NCBI RefSeq assembly: GCF_000714715.1
Contig: NZ_JMFO01000032.1
Location: 1-35,282, forward strand
Length of the DNA: 35,282 bases
DNA from: Candidatus Magnetobacterium casense
GTDB taxonomy: Bacteria; Nitrospirota; Thermodesulfovibrionia; Thermodesulfovibrionales; Magnetobacteriaceae
Reading direction: 5' to 3'
Part shown: one piece after another, positions 1 to 8,800 of the stretch
Layout of the letters: the number at the start of each line of letters is the position of its first letter
Numbering within the stretch: position 1 is the stretch's first letter
Translations under genes and position numbers: made by a program
Notes under the pieces: model-generated
Told to the model about the DNA's origin: nothing
What the model saw: only the letters and a program-made list of their open reading frames with translations
The model's database searches: none

Positions 1-555
1 ATTTTGTTGTCCCTCTAAGTAACTTGATGTCACATCATATAGAAACAAACGGGGAGGTTTGTTATTGTATCTATCCTTGAATAAAGCATCTTCTATGTCA
101 TCCTGGTGTATAAAAAGCCAATCAAGAGTTGCATAAAGATTATTTTCATCGTATTCTTTTATTCCCAATACATCTTCTATTTCTTGTCCTCTACCCCATT
201 GACATAAATGTAATCTTGAACTTTGAGTAATTATTCTTCCAATTATCAACAACAAAGCCAGCAATGCCTCTTTTCCTTTTCCAAGTACTTTAGTTATGCC
301 CAACTGATCGGCTAATTGTTTAAACACCCATATCCCTCCAATAGATTTGCCAGATTTGGTTTCTAAATCATCAAGTGAAGATAAAGAATTTCCTTTTAAT
401 GCTGTATCAAGGGCATCTACCCGTTGCTTTTCCCACTTGCTTAAATTTAAAATTGTGCGATGTTTTACCTTATCGCCATCTCTATAACTTTCTACCAAGA
501 GAACTGTATAGTATATGCGGTTATTTACTTTTTTTATGTTCCGCTTTATGTGCAT
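1..555 (-). CDS. IS1634-family transposase, N-terminal part (runs off window)
   Basis: Reading the minus strand from the ATG at 555 gives 185 codons without a stop, continuing past the window edge. The start (MHIKRNIKKVNNRIYYTVLL), a segment naming sequence reversal of a Lys/Arg-rich N-terminus, and the stretch around IIGRIITQSSRLHL and RLFLYDVTSSYLEG fit the N-terminal half of IS1634/IS4-like DDE transposases, where the DVTS aspartate is the first catalytic residue. Codon use is AT-rich, unlike the GC-rich neighbouring operons, as expected for an insertion sequence. No Shine-Dalgarno precedes the ATG. A strong promoter lies 9 nt upstream. The C-terminal half and the outer terminal repeat are outside the window, so activity cannot be judged. 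Confidence 0.8.
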   Translation of the reverse strand, partial: MHIKRNIKKVNNRIYYTVLLVESYRDGDKVKHRTILNLSKWEKQRVDALDTALKGNSLSSLDDLETKSGKSIGGIWVFKQLADQLGITKVLGKGKEALLALLLIIGRIITQSSRLHLCQWGRGQEIEDVLGIKEYDENNLYATLDWLFIHQDDIEDALFKDRYNNKPPRLFLYDVTSSYLEGQQN

Positions 556-564
556 CGTGCCTAC

Positions 565-593
565 ATAATAACATATAAACAAACATTTGTCAA
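565..593 (-). promoter_or_regulatory. Sigma70-type promoter of the IS1634 transposase
   Basis: On the minus strand, TTGACA (593-588), a 17-nt spacer and TATTAT (570-565) form a near-consensus promoter. The -10 ends only 9 nt before the ATG at 555, so a normal start point near 558 would leave a leader of about 3 nt. Confidence 0.75.
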
Positions 594-609
594 GCATTAA
601 TATAATAAT

Positions 610-765
610 ATTCGTCCCTACATAAAAAATAATAGACCTTCGCATTGGCAATATATTCAATGGTTTATACGGATTTTAGAAGGCTATCATCTGGAACTTC
701 CGCTAAAACTTGATTTTATTAGTGAGGCATGGTATAATACATTTCATGATAACTTATTAATATAG
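610..765 (+). pseudogene. Short decayed ORF, possibly a transposase C-terminus
   Basis: A 51-codon open stretch without a start codon ends at TAG 763-765. Its translation contains NRPSHWQYIQW and RILEGYHLEL, loosely like the C-terminal NRPT...QLLEG segment of some transposases. It abuts the IS1634 promoter and has no promoter or ribosome binding site of its own. The family assignment is a guess; what is visible is only an open frame with protein-like composition. Confidence 0.25.
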
Positions 766-784
766 CAAAGAATTTTAAAATGTA

Positions 785-817
785 GACACTATCAATTTTG
801 AATAATCGTTTAGTGTC
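785..817. repeat. Imperfectly placed inverted repeat in AT-rich spacer
   Basis: GACACTA (785-791) and TAGTGTC (811-817) are perfect inverted copies separated by 19 nt. It could be a decayed IS end or operator. The rest of 766-918 shows nothing I can assign. Confidence 0.3.
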
Positions 818-918
818 AAGGGGTTACACGATTTTTTACAGTCAAAACCCAGAACATCCGTTAAATGTGACATTGTCAAGATAAGAATTTACCATTATTG
901 TAGCTAATGCATTGAGTG

Positions 919-1163
919 TTATCTATAAACATCACGTCTATGCCCTATCTTTACAACTAAGACCAGTAGTTCTTCAATATACAACCCTATAATTACCAAC
1001 CCGGATAGTTCTTAATGCCTTAAAATTACCTCTTAACTGTTTACCAATCTCCGGATTTTCTGATAATTCATCAATTGCATTGATTAGCTTTATTCTATAA
1101 CCTTTAGGGATGTTGGCAAGTGACCTGTATACTGTTTTATCAATCTTGTATTGAGTAGTTCAC
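919..1163 (-). pseudogene. relE: RelE-family toxin, broken by two frameshifts
   Basis: From GTG at 1163 the frame begins VNYSIQ. Skipping one extra base near codon 6-7 gives IDKTVYRSLANIPKGYRIKL, then ENPEIGKQLRG and LRTIRVGNYRVVY, the typical RelE/ParE mRNA-interferase core. A stop (TGA) follows VVY, but shifting frame restores IEELLVLVVKIGHRRDVYR and a TAA at 919-921, the usual RelE C-terminus (KIGHRxxVY). So the gene carries two indels and should not make a full toxin. It overlaps the 3' end of the antitoxin gene, the normal relBE arrangement. Sequencing error cannot be excluded, but two independent shifts favour real decay. Confidence 0.75.
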
Positions 1164-1374
1164 TCCTGGCCTGCTCCCAATCAAGATATTCAGTATCGGG
1201 GTTTTGCATCGTCTCCAAGGCAATATATAAATCAGTACACTCGTTGAGATAGTAGCTAATGGCTTCTTGAATCAACTGATCCTTAGAACGTCTGGTGCTT
1301 CTTGCCAAGACTTCAATCCTTGCCAGCAAGGCAGACTCAATGCAGATTGATGTGGATTCGACAGAAGATTTCAT
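1090..1374 (-). CDS. relB: Ribbon-helix-helix antitoxin, RelB/CopG type
   Basis: The 94-residue product begins MKSSVESTSICIESALLARI, a short beta strand followed by helices (LLARIEVLARSTRRSKDQLI, then EAISYYLNE), the pattern of RHH DNA-binding antitoxins that bind their own promoter and neutralise RelE. An AGGAG Shine-Dalgarno lies 7 nt before the ATG. The conserved part ends around DWEQARSEL. The last 20 or so residues are out-of-frame translation of the adjacent relE remnant, so the reading frame probably once stopped earlier. With the toxin gene broken, this is an orphan antitoxin, possibly still a DNA-binding protein. Confidence 0.7.
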   Translation of the reverse strand: MKSSVESTSICIESALLARIEVLARSTRRSKDQLIQEAISYYLNECTDLYIALETMQNPDTEYLDWEQARSELLNTRLIKQYTGHLPTSLKVIE

Positions 1375-1445
1375 GCCACACTCCTTTTATCGTTATTGTG
1401 TTCATTGTCTATAAATATAAAATAGTGGAAAGTACGTATCTTCAC

Positions 1446-1530
1446 CGTGCCCCTCCTTAGACCTCCCACGCAAAGGGGGGCGAGCCACCCCGGGCACAAG
1501 GAAGCCCCCTTGACCCCAGAATACGCAACA
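1446..1530 (-). repeat. Dispersed GC-rich intergenic repeat, copy G
   Basis: On the minus strand it reads TGGGGTCAAGGGGGCTTCC and then GC-rich palindromic stretches, matching the other copies at 1722, 5702, 9063, 13270, 16955, 26034 and 31731. It lies between the relB start and tRNA-Val. This copy does not have the gene-facing orientation seen in most of the others. Confidence 0.65.
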
Positions 1531-1561
1531 TTAGGGACGGAAGTTCCTGTAAAATTTTTAA

Positions 1562-1636
1562 TGGTGGGCGATACTGGGCTCGAACCAGTGACCTCTGCCG
1601 TGTGAAGGCAGCGCTCCACCACTGAGCTAATCGCCC
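1562..1636 (-). tRNA. tRNA-Val (anticodon CAC)
   Basis: On the minus strand a 7-bp acceptor stem GGGCGAT/ATCGCCC encloses a D-arm (AGCTC...GAGC), an anticodon arm CTGCC-TTCACAC-GGCAG with anticodon CAC, and a T-arm ACTGG-TTCGAGC-CCAGT. The discriminator base A and an encoded CCA follow. All four arms pair. Anticodon CAC reads the valine codon GUG. An open frame running through it on the same strand is an artefact. Confidence 0.95.
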
Positions 1637-1721
1637 GCCCGTTTATCATTATGACAGCAAGGAAATGTATTTGTCAACCTAAAAATTTCATGGCAATGAT
1701 ATTTACTACCAGTCATCCTCA

Positions 1722-1800
1722 CGCAAAATGGGGTCAAGGGGTCCGTGACCCCTTGCAGGGGGTTCTAAAGGGGGGCAGCGCCGCCCCTTTCTTTCTTCTC
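1722..1800 (+). repeat. Dispersed GC-rich intergenic repeat, copy A
   Basis: It contains the core ATGGGGTCAAGGGG (1728-1741), a hairpin AAGGGGTC-CGT-GACCCCTT, and a second hairpin AAAGGGG...CCCCTTT followed by a pyrimidine tract CTTTCTTCTC. It lies downstream of glgA (minus strand) and points head-on at the glgA 3' end. The remainder of 1637-1964 holds nothing else recognisable. Confidence 0.75.
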
Positions 1801-1964
1801 TCCTTCTTCCTGAGCTTTGAGGTTGACGGTTGAGTACAGGTGGTAGGCGCAATCTGGGCCTACGAGCTTGACCGCTGCCGAGTATGGGATACGCGCCTTG
1901 CCGCTGATGACCATCTTCCGGTAGAGATACTTGAGCCGAATCTGCCGCCCCTTGTCTGTCTCCA

Positions 1965-3470
1965 TCACGACGATTGCCCCCTGCGCTTGTTGATGGCCAT
2001 TTCGTATAACGCCACATACTTTCTGGCCGCCTTGGTCCACGAAAAACGCTTTGCCATCGCCCTCCGGATCAACCCCTCCATCGTATCCTTCTGATTGTAG
2101 TACGTGTAAACGGCCCAACCCACCGTGTCTGCCAACGCTCCAGCCGTAAGGTCGTAGAACTTAAAACCCGTCCCCGTGTTGGCCTCAACATCAAGATTGT
2201 CTACGGTGTCATCCAGCCCGCCAACTGCCCTCACTATGGGCAACGTGCCATAACGCATACTGTACATCTGATTTAACCCGCACGGCTCAAACAACGACGG
2301 CATCAGGAAAAAGTCTGCACCGGCCTCTATCTTGTGGGCGAGGGCGTTGTCATAACCGATGTAGCATCCAAACTTATCGGGATACTGCCTGGGCAGGTCG
2401 CCGAAATAGAAGTTCGCCCACACCTCGCCCGTCCCCAGCAATGCCACCTGGATATCAAGCTCCATCAGCCTGTAAATGGCCTCAGCCAGAACATCGACCC
2501 CCTTCTGCTTGACGAGTCTCGTGATCAGCCCGATAATCGGGACATCAGGCCGCACCGGCAGACCAAAACTACCCTGAAGGTCGGCCTTGCAGAGGGCCTT
2601 GCCGCTGAGATCGTCTGCGTCGTAGGTGGCAGCGATGAACTTGTCAACCTGTGGGTTCCACTGTTCGTAGTCCACGCCATTGATAATGCCATAGAGGTCG
2701 GATGCCCTGTCTCGCAACACGCCGTCGAGTTCAAAGCCAAACTCCGGCGTCTGTATCTGCCGGACATACCCCTCGCTGACGGTGTTGACTATCGTGGCGT
2801 GATAGATACCACCCTTGAGGAGGTTGGTGTTGCCGTCCTTTTCAAGTTCCATGTGATTAAAATGCCCCCAACCAACGCCAAGTACGTCCATCAGTCCCTC
2901 GTAGAACTCGCCCTGATGCTGGATGTTGTGGATCGTCAGCAGCGTGGCGCTGTTGCCGAGCATCGGCTCATCCCTGTAGTCGGTGTTGATTAGCACCGGT
3001 ATGGCGGCGGTATGCCAGTCATGGACGTGAATACAATCAGGCTTGAACCCCACTTGCTTGCAGAGTTCCAGGGCCGCACGCGACAGAAATACAAAGCGAT
3101 TGTCGTTGTCCATGTAGCCATCGCCATTGATGTTTGAATAAAAGCCGCCATCCCGGCTGAAATAATCGTGATGTTCAACGGCGTAGACTGTCCCGCCACA
3201 CCCGTCCTTGGTATCTATGATCGGACACTGCCACACCGAACAGCCCATCTCACCTATCACACCCATCTGCACCGCAACGTGCCCTGCGGCCAAGGTCATG
3301 TCAACCCCCCGCTGCTCAATCGTCTTGTACCTGGGGATAACCACCCTGACGTCGTGCCCCTGTCTGACCAACTCCTGCGCAAGAGAGCCTACCACATCGG
3401 CCAGTCCACCCTCCTTGGCAAACGGCACCATCTCCGAGGACACCATTAGTATGTTTAACTTCTTAGACAA
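1965..3470 (-). CDS. glgA: Glycogen synthase (ADP-glucose type, GT5)
   Basis: This 501-residue cytoplasmic enzyme elongates alpha-1,4-glucan from ADP-glucose. The N-terminal nucleotide-sugar site reads AKEGGLADVVG (about 18-28), a KEGGL variant of the usual KTGGL. The GT-B C-terminal half carries LITRLVKQKGVD and SLFEPCGLNQMYSMRYG (E-x7-E region). The length is normal for GlgA. The start is TTG at 3470, chosen because it follows the methyltransferase stop immediately (TAATTG) and an AGGAGA Shine-Dalgarno sits at the right distance. Translation of the two genes is therefore likely coupled. The gene makes storage polysaccharide; no other glycogen gene is in the window. Confidence 0.95.
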   Translation of the reverse strand: MSKKLNILMVSSEMVPFAKEGGLADVVGSLAQELVRQGHDVRVVIPRYKTIEQRGVDMTLAAGHVAVQMGVIGEMGCSVWQCPIIDTKDGCGGTVYAVEHHDYFSRDGGFYSNINGDGYMDNDNRFVFLSRAALELCKQVGFKPDCIHVHDWHTAAIPVLINTDYRDEPMLGNSATLLTIHNIQHQGEFYEGLMDVLGVGWGHFNHMELEKDGNTNLLKGGIYHATIVNTVSEGYVRQIQTPEFGFELDGVLRDRASDLYGIINGVDYEQWNPQVDKFIAATYDADDLSGKALCKADLQGSFGLPVRPDVPIIGLITRLVKQKGVDVLAEAIYRLMELDIQVALLGTGEVWANFYFGDLPRQYPDKFGCYIGYDNALAHKIEAGADFFLMPSLFEPCGLNQMYSMRYGTLPIVRAVGGLDDTVDNLDVEANTGTGFKFYDLTAGALADTVGWAVYTYYNQKDTMEGLIRRAMAKRFSWTKAARKYVALYEMAINKRRGQSS

Positions 3471-4436
3471 TTATGCTCTCCTTCCTGTAACAACAACCGT
3501 TTCTGTCAAAAGCTGTGCCGTGATATCCTCAAAACCAGCCTCTCTAAGCCACCCCTGCATCTCCATGACGGTATAGCACCTGCCCTCTTCGGTGGCAACC
3601 AGCATGTTTATCGAAAACATGGCGCTATCAAAGGGCTGCGTCATGTTGTCCTCGATATAGAACTCGTGGATGACGATCCTGCCATTGGGATTTAAGGCAT
3701 CTTTTGTACATTTTATCAGCTCCCTGCACTGTGGGACCGAGCTTGAGTGCAGCACCTGACTGATAATGGCCAGGTCATAACCACTTCCGATGGAGTGAGT
3801 CGTAAAATCCCCCGGCAGGAACCTTATACCCTCAACACTGGCCCCCCTGATGACCTCCGCTGCAATATCGATGGTCTCCTGTCTGTCAAATAGTGTGATG
3901 GCAATCCCTCGCCTTGCCATCTCCATCGCGTAGGTGCCGGGACCGCCTCCGATGTCAATGGCGCTGGAGACACCACCTAAGTCTATGACATCAAACAACT
4001 CCCTGACCTTGAGTGAGGCAATGTTGTGCATCCCCATGATGAAGGCGCTCTGGTCGTGCGCCACGCGGTTTGGCTTGCCGGTTCTCACGACGTCGTCCAG
4101 GCCGGACCAGTTGCTCCAGAGGTTATCGTGGTGGCTGATGATGTCCACCTGCGACAGGGGGCTGTCGCTTACAAGGCACTGGTTTGCCAGGGGAGAGTTG
4201 ACGTAGCGTGTTTCGTCCTTTGTCACCAGCGCCATCGACACAAGGGCATCGAGGAGGATCGTTGTGGCACGCTCATCGGTACCGAGGCATTGCGCTGCCT
4301 CCTGCGCCGTTGTCGGTTCGGTGAGCCGGTCAAAGACCCGCAGGTTGGTGGCGGTAAACAGCACCCTGCTCTTGCGGTATGCACCCATGTAGTCCTTTAG
4401 CAATGCTAATTGTTCCATATCCATATAAACTTTCAT
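3471..4436 (-). CDS. SAM-dependent O-methyltransferase (dimerising, Methyltransf_2 type)
   Basis: The N-terminal winged-helix dimerisation domain (about 10-90) is followed by a Rossmann SAM-binding domain with motif I DIGGGPGTY at 161-169, an acidic ribose contact (FDRQE, about 183), LPGD at 207-210 and VLH at 228-230. This architecture is that of plant-type and CrtF-like small-molecule O-methyltransferases; the substrate cannot be told. AAGGAG abuts the first ATG directly, so the internal ATG at 4424 (codon 5) is an alternative start with 12-nt spacing. It forms a two-gene unit with glgA, with no base between stop and start. A shared metabolic role is not evident. Confidence 0.85.
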   Translation of the reverse strand: MKVYMDMEQLALLKDYMGAYRKSRVLFTATNLRVFDRLTEPTTAQEAAQCLGTDERATTILLDALVSMALVTKDETRYVNSPLANQCLVSDSPLSQVDIISHHDNLWSNWSGLDDVVRTGKPNRVAHDQSAFIMGMHNIASLKVRELFDVIDLGGVSSAIDIGGGPGTYAMEMARRGIAITLFDRQETIDIAAEVIRGASVEGIRFLPGDFTTHSIGSGYDLAIISQVLHSSSVPQCRELIKCTKDALNPNGRIVIHEFYIEDNMTQPFDSAMFSINMLVATEEGRCYTVMEMQGWLREAGFEDITAQLLTETVVVTGRRA

Positions 4437-4678
4437 CTCCTTAATAATTCACGTTACACACGGCAATGTCTGTAATACACTGAAACTTGCTTAAATTATT
4501 CATGGTTATTCTACCATATTTCTAATATGCTTTTGCGTAGCGTGAGATTGTAAAATTTATGTACTTAGACAAACAGACTCTTTTGCCTGCGTGAATCTCG
4601 CTATTGTTTTTTTGCTTGTGTTTATGATATCCTTAATGGCGATGGCTGTAGAAGCTTAAAAATATCAATGGAGGTAAT

Positions 4679-5467
4679 ATGGGTGATGTGCATGTTTATT
4701 TAGACAAGGCTGTTGGGTTACTGATGCTCTATGCACCAAAATTCTTGCTGGCGATAGTTGTTTTGCTTCTGGGACTGAGGGTGATCAAGGTATTTGTGGG
4801 TGGCGTGATGCGGGCCATGACTCTGGGCAAGTTGGAGCCTTCGTTGCAGTCGTTTTTGGGGAGCCTGCTGGGGATATTATTAAAGGTCTTGCTTTTTATC
4901 AGTGTTGCCTCGATGATTGGTATTGCTACGACGTCGTTTGTGGCCATACTTGGAGCTGCGGGGTTGGCTGTTGGATTGGCCTTGCGTGGAAGTCTGGCCA
5001 ACTTTGCCGGAGGGGTCTTAATCTTGTTCAATAAACCTTTTAAGGTTGGTGACACTATTTTGGCCCAGGGGTTTACGGGTAAGGTAGAAGAGGTGCAGAT
5101 ATTTCATACGGTCATTGTTACCTCTGACCACAGGACGATTATCATCCCTAACGGCCCACTATCAGGTGGGGTAATTGCAAACCTCTCAACGGCAGCACAG
5201 CGGCGTGTGGATATGACGTTTAAGATCAACTGTGGTGATGACTTCCAGAAACCCAGGGATCTATTAAAAAACCTGATGATGATGGATAAACGCATCCTGA
5301 GTACCCCGGAGCCAACCATCACGGTCGCTGAGTTTAACGACGGCACGGCAAAATTCGAGGTAAACGTCTGGTGCAATACGACGGATTATGCAAGCATCGT
5401 AAGCGATATGTCGGAGATCGTCAAGGTCTCATTTGACAAAATAAGTATGAAGATAGCCTTTCCGTAG
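4679..5467 (+). CDS. mscS: Small-conductance mechanosensitive channel, MscS family
   Basis: The 262-residue inner-membrane channel opens under membrane tension to release solutes during hypo-osmotic shock. Three hydrophobic segments are visible (about 12-33, 60-82 and 84-110). The third is the Gly/Ala-rich pore helix (ILGAAGLAVGLALRGSLANF), followed by the family signature of the beta domain (FNKPFKVGD, then GKVEEVQIFHT and IIIPNGPL). The C-terminal alpha/beta domain is complete, and the length matches minimal MscS (E. coli 286). The start has a GGAGG Shine-Dalgarno. It stands alone, divergent from the methyltransferase gene; 4437-4678 contains no convincing promoter. Confidence 0.95.
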   Translation: MGDVHVYLDKAVGLLMLYAPKFLLAIVVLLLGLRVIKVFVGGVMRAMTLGKLEPSLQSFLGSLLGILLKVLLFISVASMIGIATTSFVAILGAAGLAVGLALRGSLANFAGGVLILFNKPFKVGDTILAQGFTGKVEEVQIFHTVIVTSDHRTIIIPNGPLSGGVIANLSTAAQRRVDMTFKINCGDDFQKPRDLLKNLMMMDKRILSTPEPTITVAEFNDGTAKFEVNVWCNTTDYASIVSDMSEIVKVSFDKISMKIAFP

Positions 5468-5663
5468 TTTTTTTTACAGACAGTGATAAAAACAGCTCCC
5501 TTATGAAGATGGAACCCTCAGCCCCACCAACAAGGGAATCAGTCCCCTTTAACCCTATATCGGAATTGACGTGATAGAAATACCTGGCTCTTCATTTTTT
5601 CTTCAACTTGTTATGCTTTACTATATGTAATAGTAGCACAAATAACAATTAAGGAGGATGCTT

Positions 5664-5843
5664 ATGAAAAAGTATCAGGTGTTAGTTGCAGCAAGCTCTT
5701 GCACCCCCGCAGGATGGGGTCAAGGGGGCTGGCGGGTGGTTTTGCAGGTGAGGTCTGAGGAGGGGGTAAGGCACCCCCGCCATAAAAGGGGCGGAGCCGC
5801 CCTCCTTCTTTTTTTGTCTTTCTCTTTGGTTTTTTGTTTATAA
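5664..5843 (+). CDS. Leader-like small ORF coupled to cusA, built mostly from repeat DNA
   Basis: AAGGAGG is followed at 6 nt by ATG 5664, an excellent initiation site (a second ATG at 5658 is too close to the Shine-Dalgarno). The product begins MKKYQVLVAASSC, but almost everything after that is translation of repeat copy C. The stop TAA overlaps the cusA ATG (TAATG, 5841-5845). The pump gene has no Shine-Dalgarno of its own, so ribosomes terminating here may restart on cusA. The likeliest history is that a repeat copy landed between an original start site and the pump gene. The peptide itself probably has no function. Confidence 0.45.
   Translation: MKKYQVLVAASSCTPAGWGQGGWRVVLQVRSEEGVRHPRHKRGGAALLLFLSFSLVFCL
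5702..5826 (+). repeat. Dispersed GC-rich intergenic repeat, copy C
   Basis: Core ATGGGGTCAAGGGG lies at 5714-5727. A long GC-rich middle follows, then the hairpin GGGGCGG-AG-CCGCCC and a T-rich run TTCTTTTTTTGTC that looks like an intrinsic terminator on the plus strand. It lies directly upstream of cusA, the only copy placed between a ribosome binding site and a gene start. Confidence 0.75.
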
Positions 5844-8800
5844 TGATAGCGAAGATAATAGAGATAAGCGCACGCAATAAGTTTGCGGTGGTGCTGCTGG
5901 TTGGCTTTTTGGCTATGTGGGGGTACTGGGCGTTTATGAACACCCCGCTGGATGCCATACCGGACCTCAGCGACACGCAGGTCATCATCTACACCGAGTG
6001 GATGGGCAGAAGCCCCGACCTTGTAGAGGACCAGGTCACGTACCCGATAACGTCCACGCTGCTTGCCGCACCTAAGGTCACCGCCGTCAGGGGATTTTCC
6101 TTCCTTGGCAGCTCGTTCATATACGTGATCTTCGCCGAGGGGACGGACATCTACTGGGCACGCAGCAGGGTGCTTGAGTACCTCCAGGCGGTGCGCGCCA
6201 AGCTGCCCTCCGATGCCAACCCCACCCTGGGGCCTGACGCAACAAGCCTCGGATGGGGATTCTCATACGCCGTGGTCGATGAAACCGGACAACACGATCT
6301 GGCCCAACTGCGCAGCATCCAGGACTACAACCTCAAGCTCGCCATCGAAAGTGTTGCAGGTGTGTCGCAGGTGGCAAGCATCGGCGGATTCGTCAAACAG
6401 TACCAGGTGACCATCGATCCAAACCGACTACTGGCCTATAACATCCCTATCACCAAAATCATGGACGCCATACGCAAGAGCAACCGCGACGTCGAAGGAC
6501 GCGTGATCGAGTTCTCCGGCGTAGAGTACATGGTCAGGGGCAGGGGATACATCAGGGACATCAGCGACATCGAAAACATCCCCCTTGGAACAAGCGCAGA
6601 GGGTACGCCTCTGTTGCTCAAGGACATTGCCCGCATCCAACTTGGCCCTGAGATACGTCGCGGATTGGCCGAACTCGATGGCAAGGGCGAGGTCGCAGGG
6701 GGCATCGTCATTGTACGCTTTGGCGAAAACGTCCTCAGCGTCATAGACAGGGTCAAGGACAAGATTGCTAGAGACATCAACCCCTCGTTGCCGCAGGGCG
6801 TCAAGATTGTCGTGACATACGACAGGTCTGAACTCATACGCGCTGCAATCTACACGCTCAAGGAGGAGATCATAAAGCTCACCGTAGCCGTCAGTGCAGT
6901 CTGTATAGTGTTTCTGTTTCACCTGCCAAGCGCCCTGGTTGTGATACTCACGCTACCAATAGCCATATTGATGTCGTTTATACTCATGTACTACATGGGT
7001 GTTACCGCAAACATAATGAGCCTCAGCGGAATAGCCATTGCAATTGGTGCTATGGTGGATGCCTCGATCATTATGGTTGAAAACGCCCACAAGAAGCTCG
7101 AAGAATGGGGTGCGGCTGCACCAGCGACAAAAGGGCATCCTGGCAACAGAGTTGATGCTATAATTGCCGCAGCCGTAGAGGTGGGGCCGTCGTTGTTCTT
7201 TGCGCTGCTGGTGATAACGGTTGGATTCTTCCCGGTGTTTACTTTGCAGGCACAGGCTGGGAGGCTCTTTAAGCCGCTGGCGTACACCAAGACGTTTGCG
7301 ATGCTCTTTGCGTCGTTTCTGGCCGTGACGCTCACCCCCATGCTCATGACCATCTTTATCAGAGGCAAGATACGCCCGGAGGAGAGAAACCCTATCAGCA
7401 TCGTCCTTCACAAGCTGTACGAGCCGATAGCGAGCCTGGCCTTACGATTCAGAAAGACGGTGATATTCATAGCCGTGGTGATTCTGGGCTTAACGGCGTA
7501 TCCGTACATGAAGTTGGGAACGGAGTTCATGCCGCCGTTGTATGAGGGGACGCTCTTTTACATGCCGGTGACGGTGCCGGGGGCGTCAATCTCTGAGGCC
7601 GCGCGGCTATTGCAGATACAGGACAGGCTGATCAAGTCCGTCCCCGAGGTAGCCCAGGTCTTTGGCAAGGCGGGCAGGGCGGAGACGGCCACAGACCCCG
7701 CGCCTGTTGAGATGTTTGAGACCGTCATCAACCTCAAGCCAGAGGCTCAGTGGCGCACGGGCATGACCGTCGATAAGCTAAGGGACGAACTCAACGAAAA
7801 GCTGACCATCCCCGGTGTGGCAAACTCCTTTACGATGCCCATAAAGGCACGCCTGGACATGCTCTCAACCGGGATAAGGACGCCCGTTGGCATAAAGATA
7901 CTCGGGGCAGACCTCGCCGTGATAGAAAAGATCGGCCTGCAACTTGAAACCCTCCTAAAGGACATTCCAGGTACGAGGAGTGTCTACGCCGAGCGTGCGA
8001 CGACGGGCTTCTTCCTGGACTTCCGTGTCAAGCGTGCCGAGGCTGCCAGGTACGGCCTGACGGTTGACGACGTCCAGGAGGTCATCCAGTCTGCCATTGG
8101 CGGTATGAATCTCACAACCACCGTCGAAGGCAGGGAGCGGTACACGGTCAATTTGCGATATCCGCGCGGGTTTAGGAACTCCATAGAGAGTCTCAATCGG
8201 GTGCTTGTGCCGTTGATGCCTGGCACCGTCGGGGGAGCAGCAGGGGGCTCGGCACCCTCCGGAATGGGTGGTGGTTCATCGGCGGTGGGGGCTTCCTCAA
8301 TTGCACAGGTGCCACTGGGGCAGCTTGCAGACATCGCCATTGTCAAGGGGCCTGGTGGCATAAAGAGCGAAGAGGGAATGTTGACGGCATACGTATACAT
8401 AGATTTCTCGGGCCGTGACGTTGGCGGGTATGTCAACGAGGCCAGGGCAAAGGTTGCGTCGCTTGAGATACCCACCGGTTACAGGCTTGTCTGGAGCGGT
8501 GAGTATGAGTATCTTGTCAAGACGCATGAGAGGCTGAAGATAGTTTTACCGTTGACGGCGTTTATCATTTTTGTGCTAATCTACTTTAACACCAAATCGT
8601 TTACCAAGACCTTGATTGTGTTATTGGCGGTGCCATTTTCGTTGGTAGGGTCTTTTTGGTTGTTGTACCTGTTGCATTACAACATGAGCATAGCGGTTTG
8701 GGTGGGTTTGATAGCTCTTGCCGGTTTGGATGCCGAAACCGGGGTCGTAATGCTGTTGTATTTGGAGCTTAGTTACGAAGAATGGCAGAGCAAGGGGTTG

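Noticed and set aside
1371..1649. 92-codon minus-strand open frame ahead of relB
   Set aside because: It reads straight through tRNA-Val and repeat copy G; its start is the well-known spurious translation of a tRNA gene.
1706..2118. Two minus-strand frames of 103 and 117 codons
   Set aside because: They overlap the glgA 3' end in other frames and run into repeat copy A; no ribosome site and no family resemblance.
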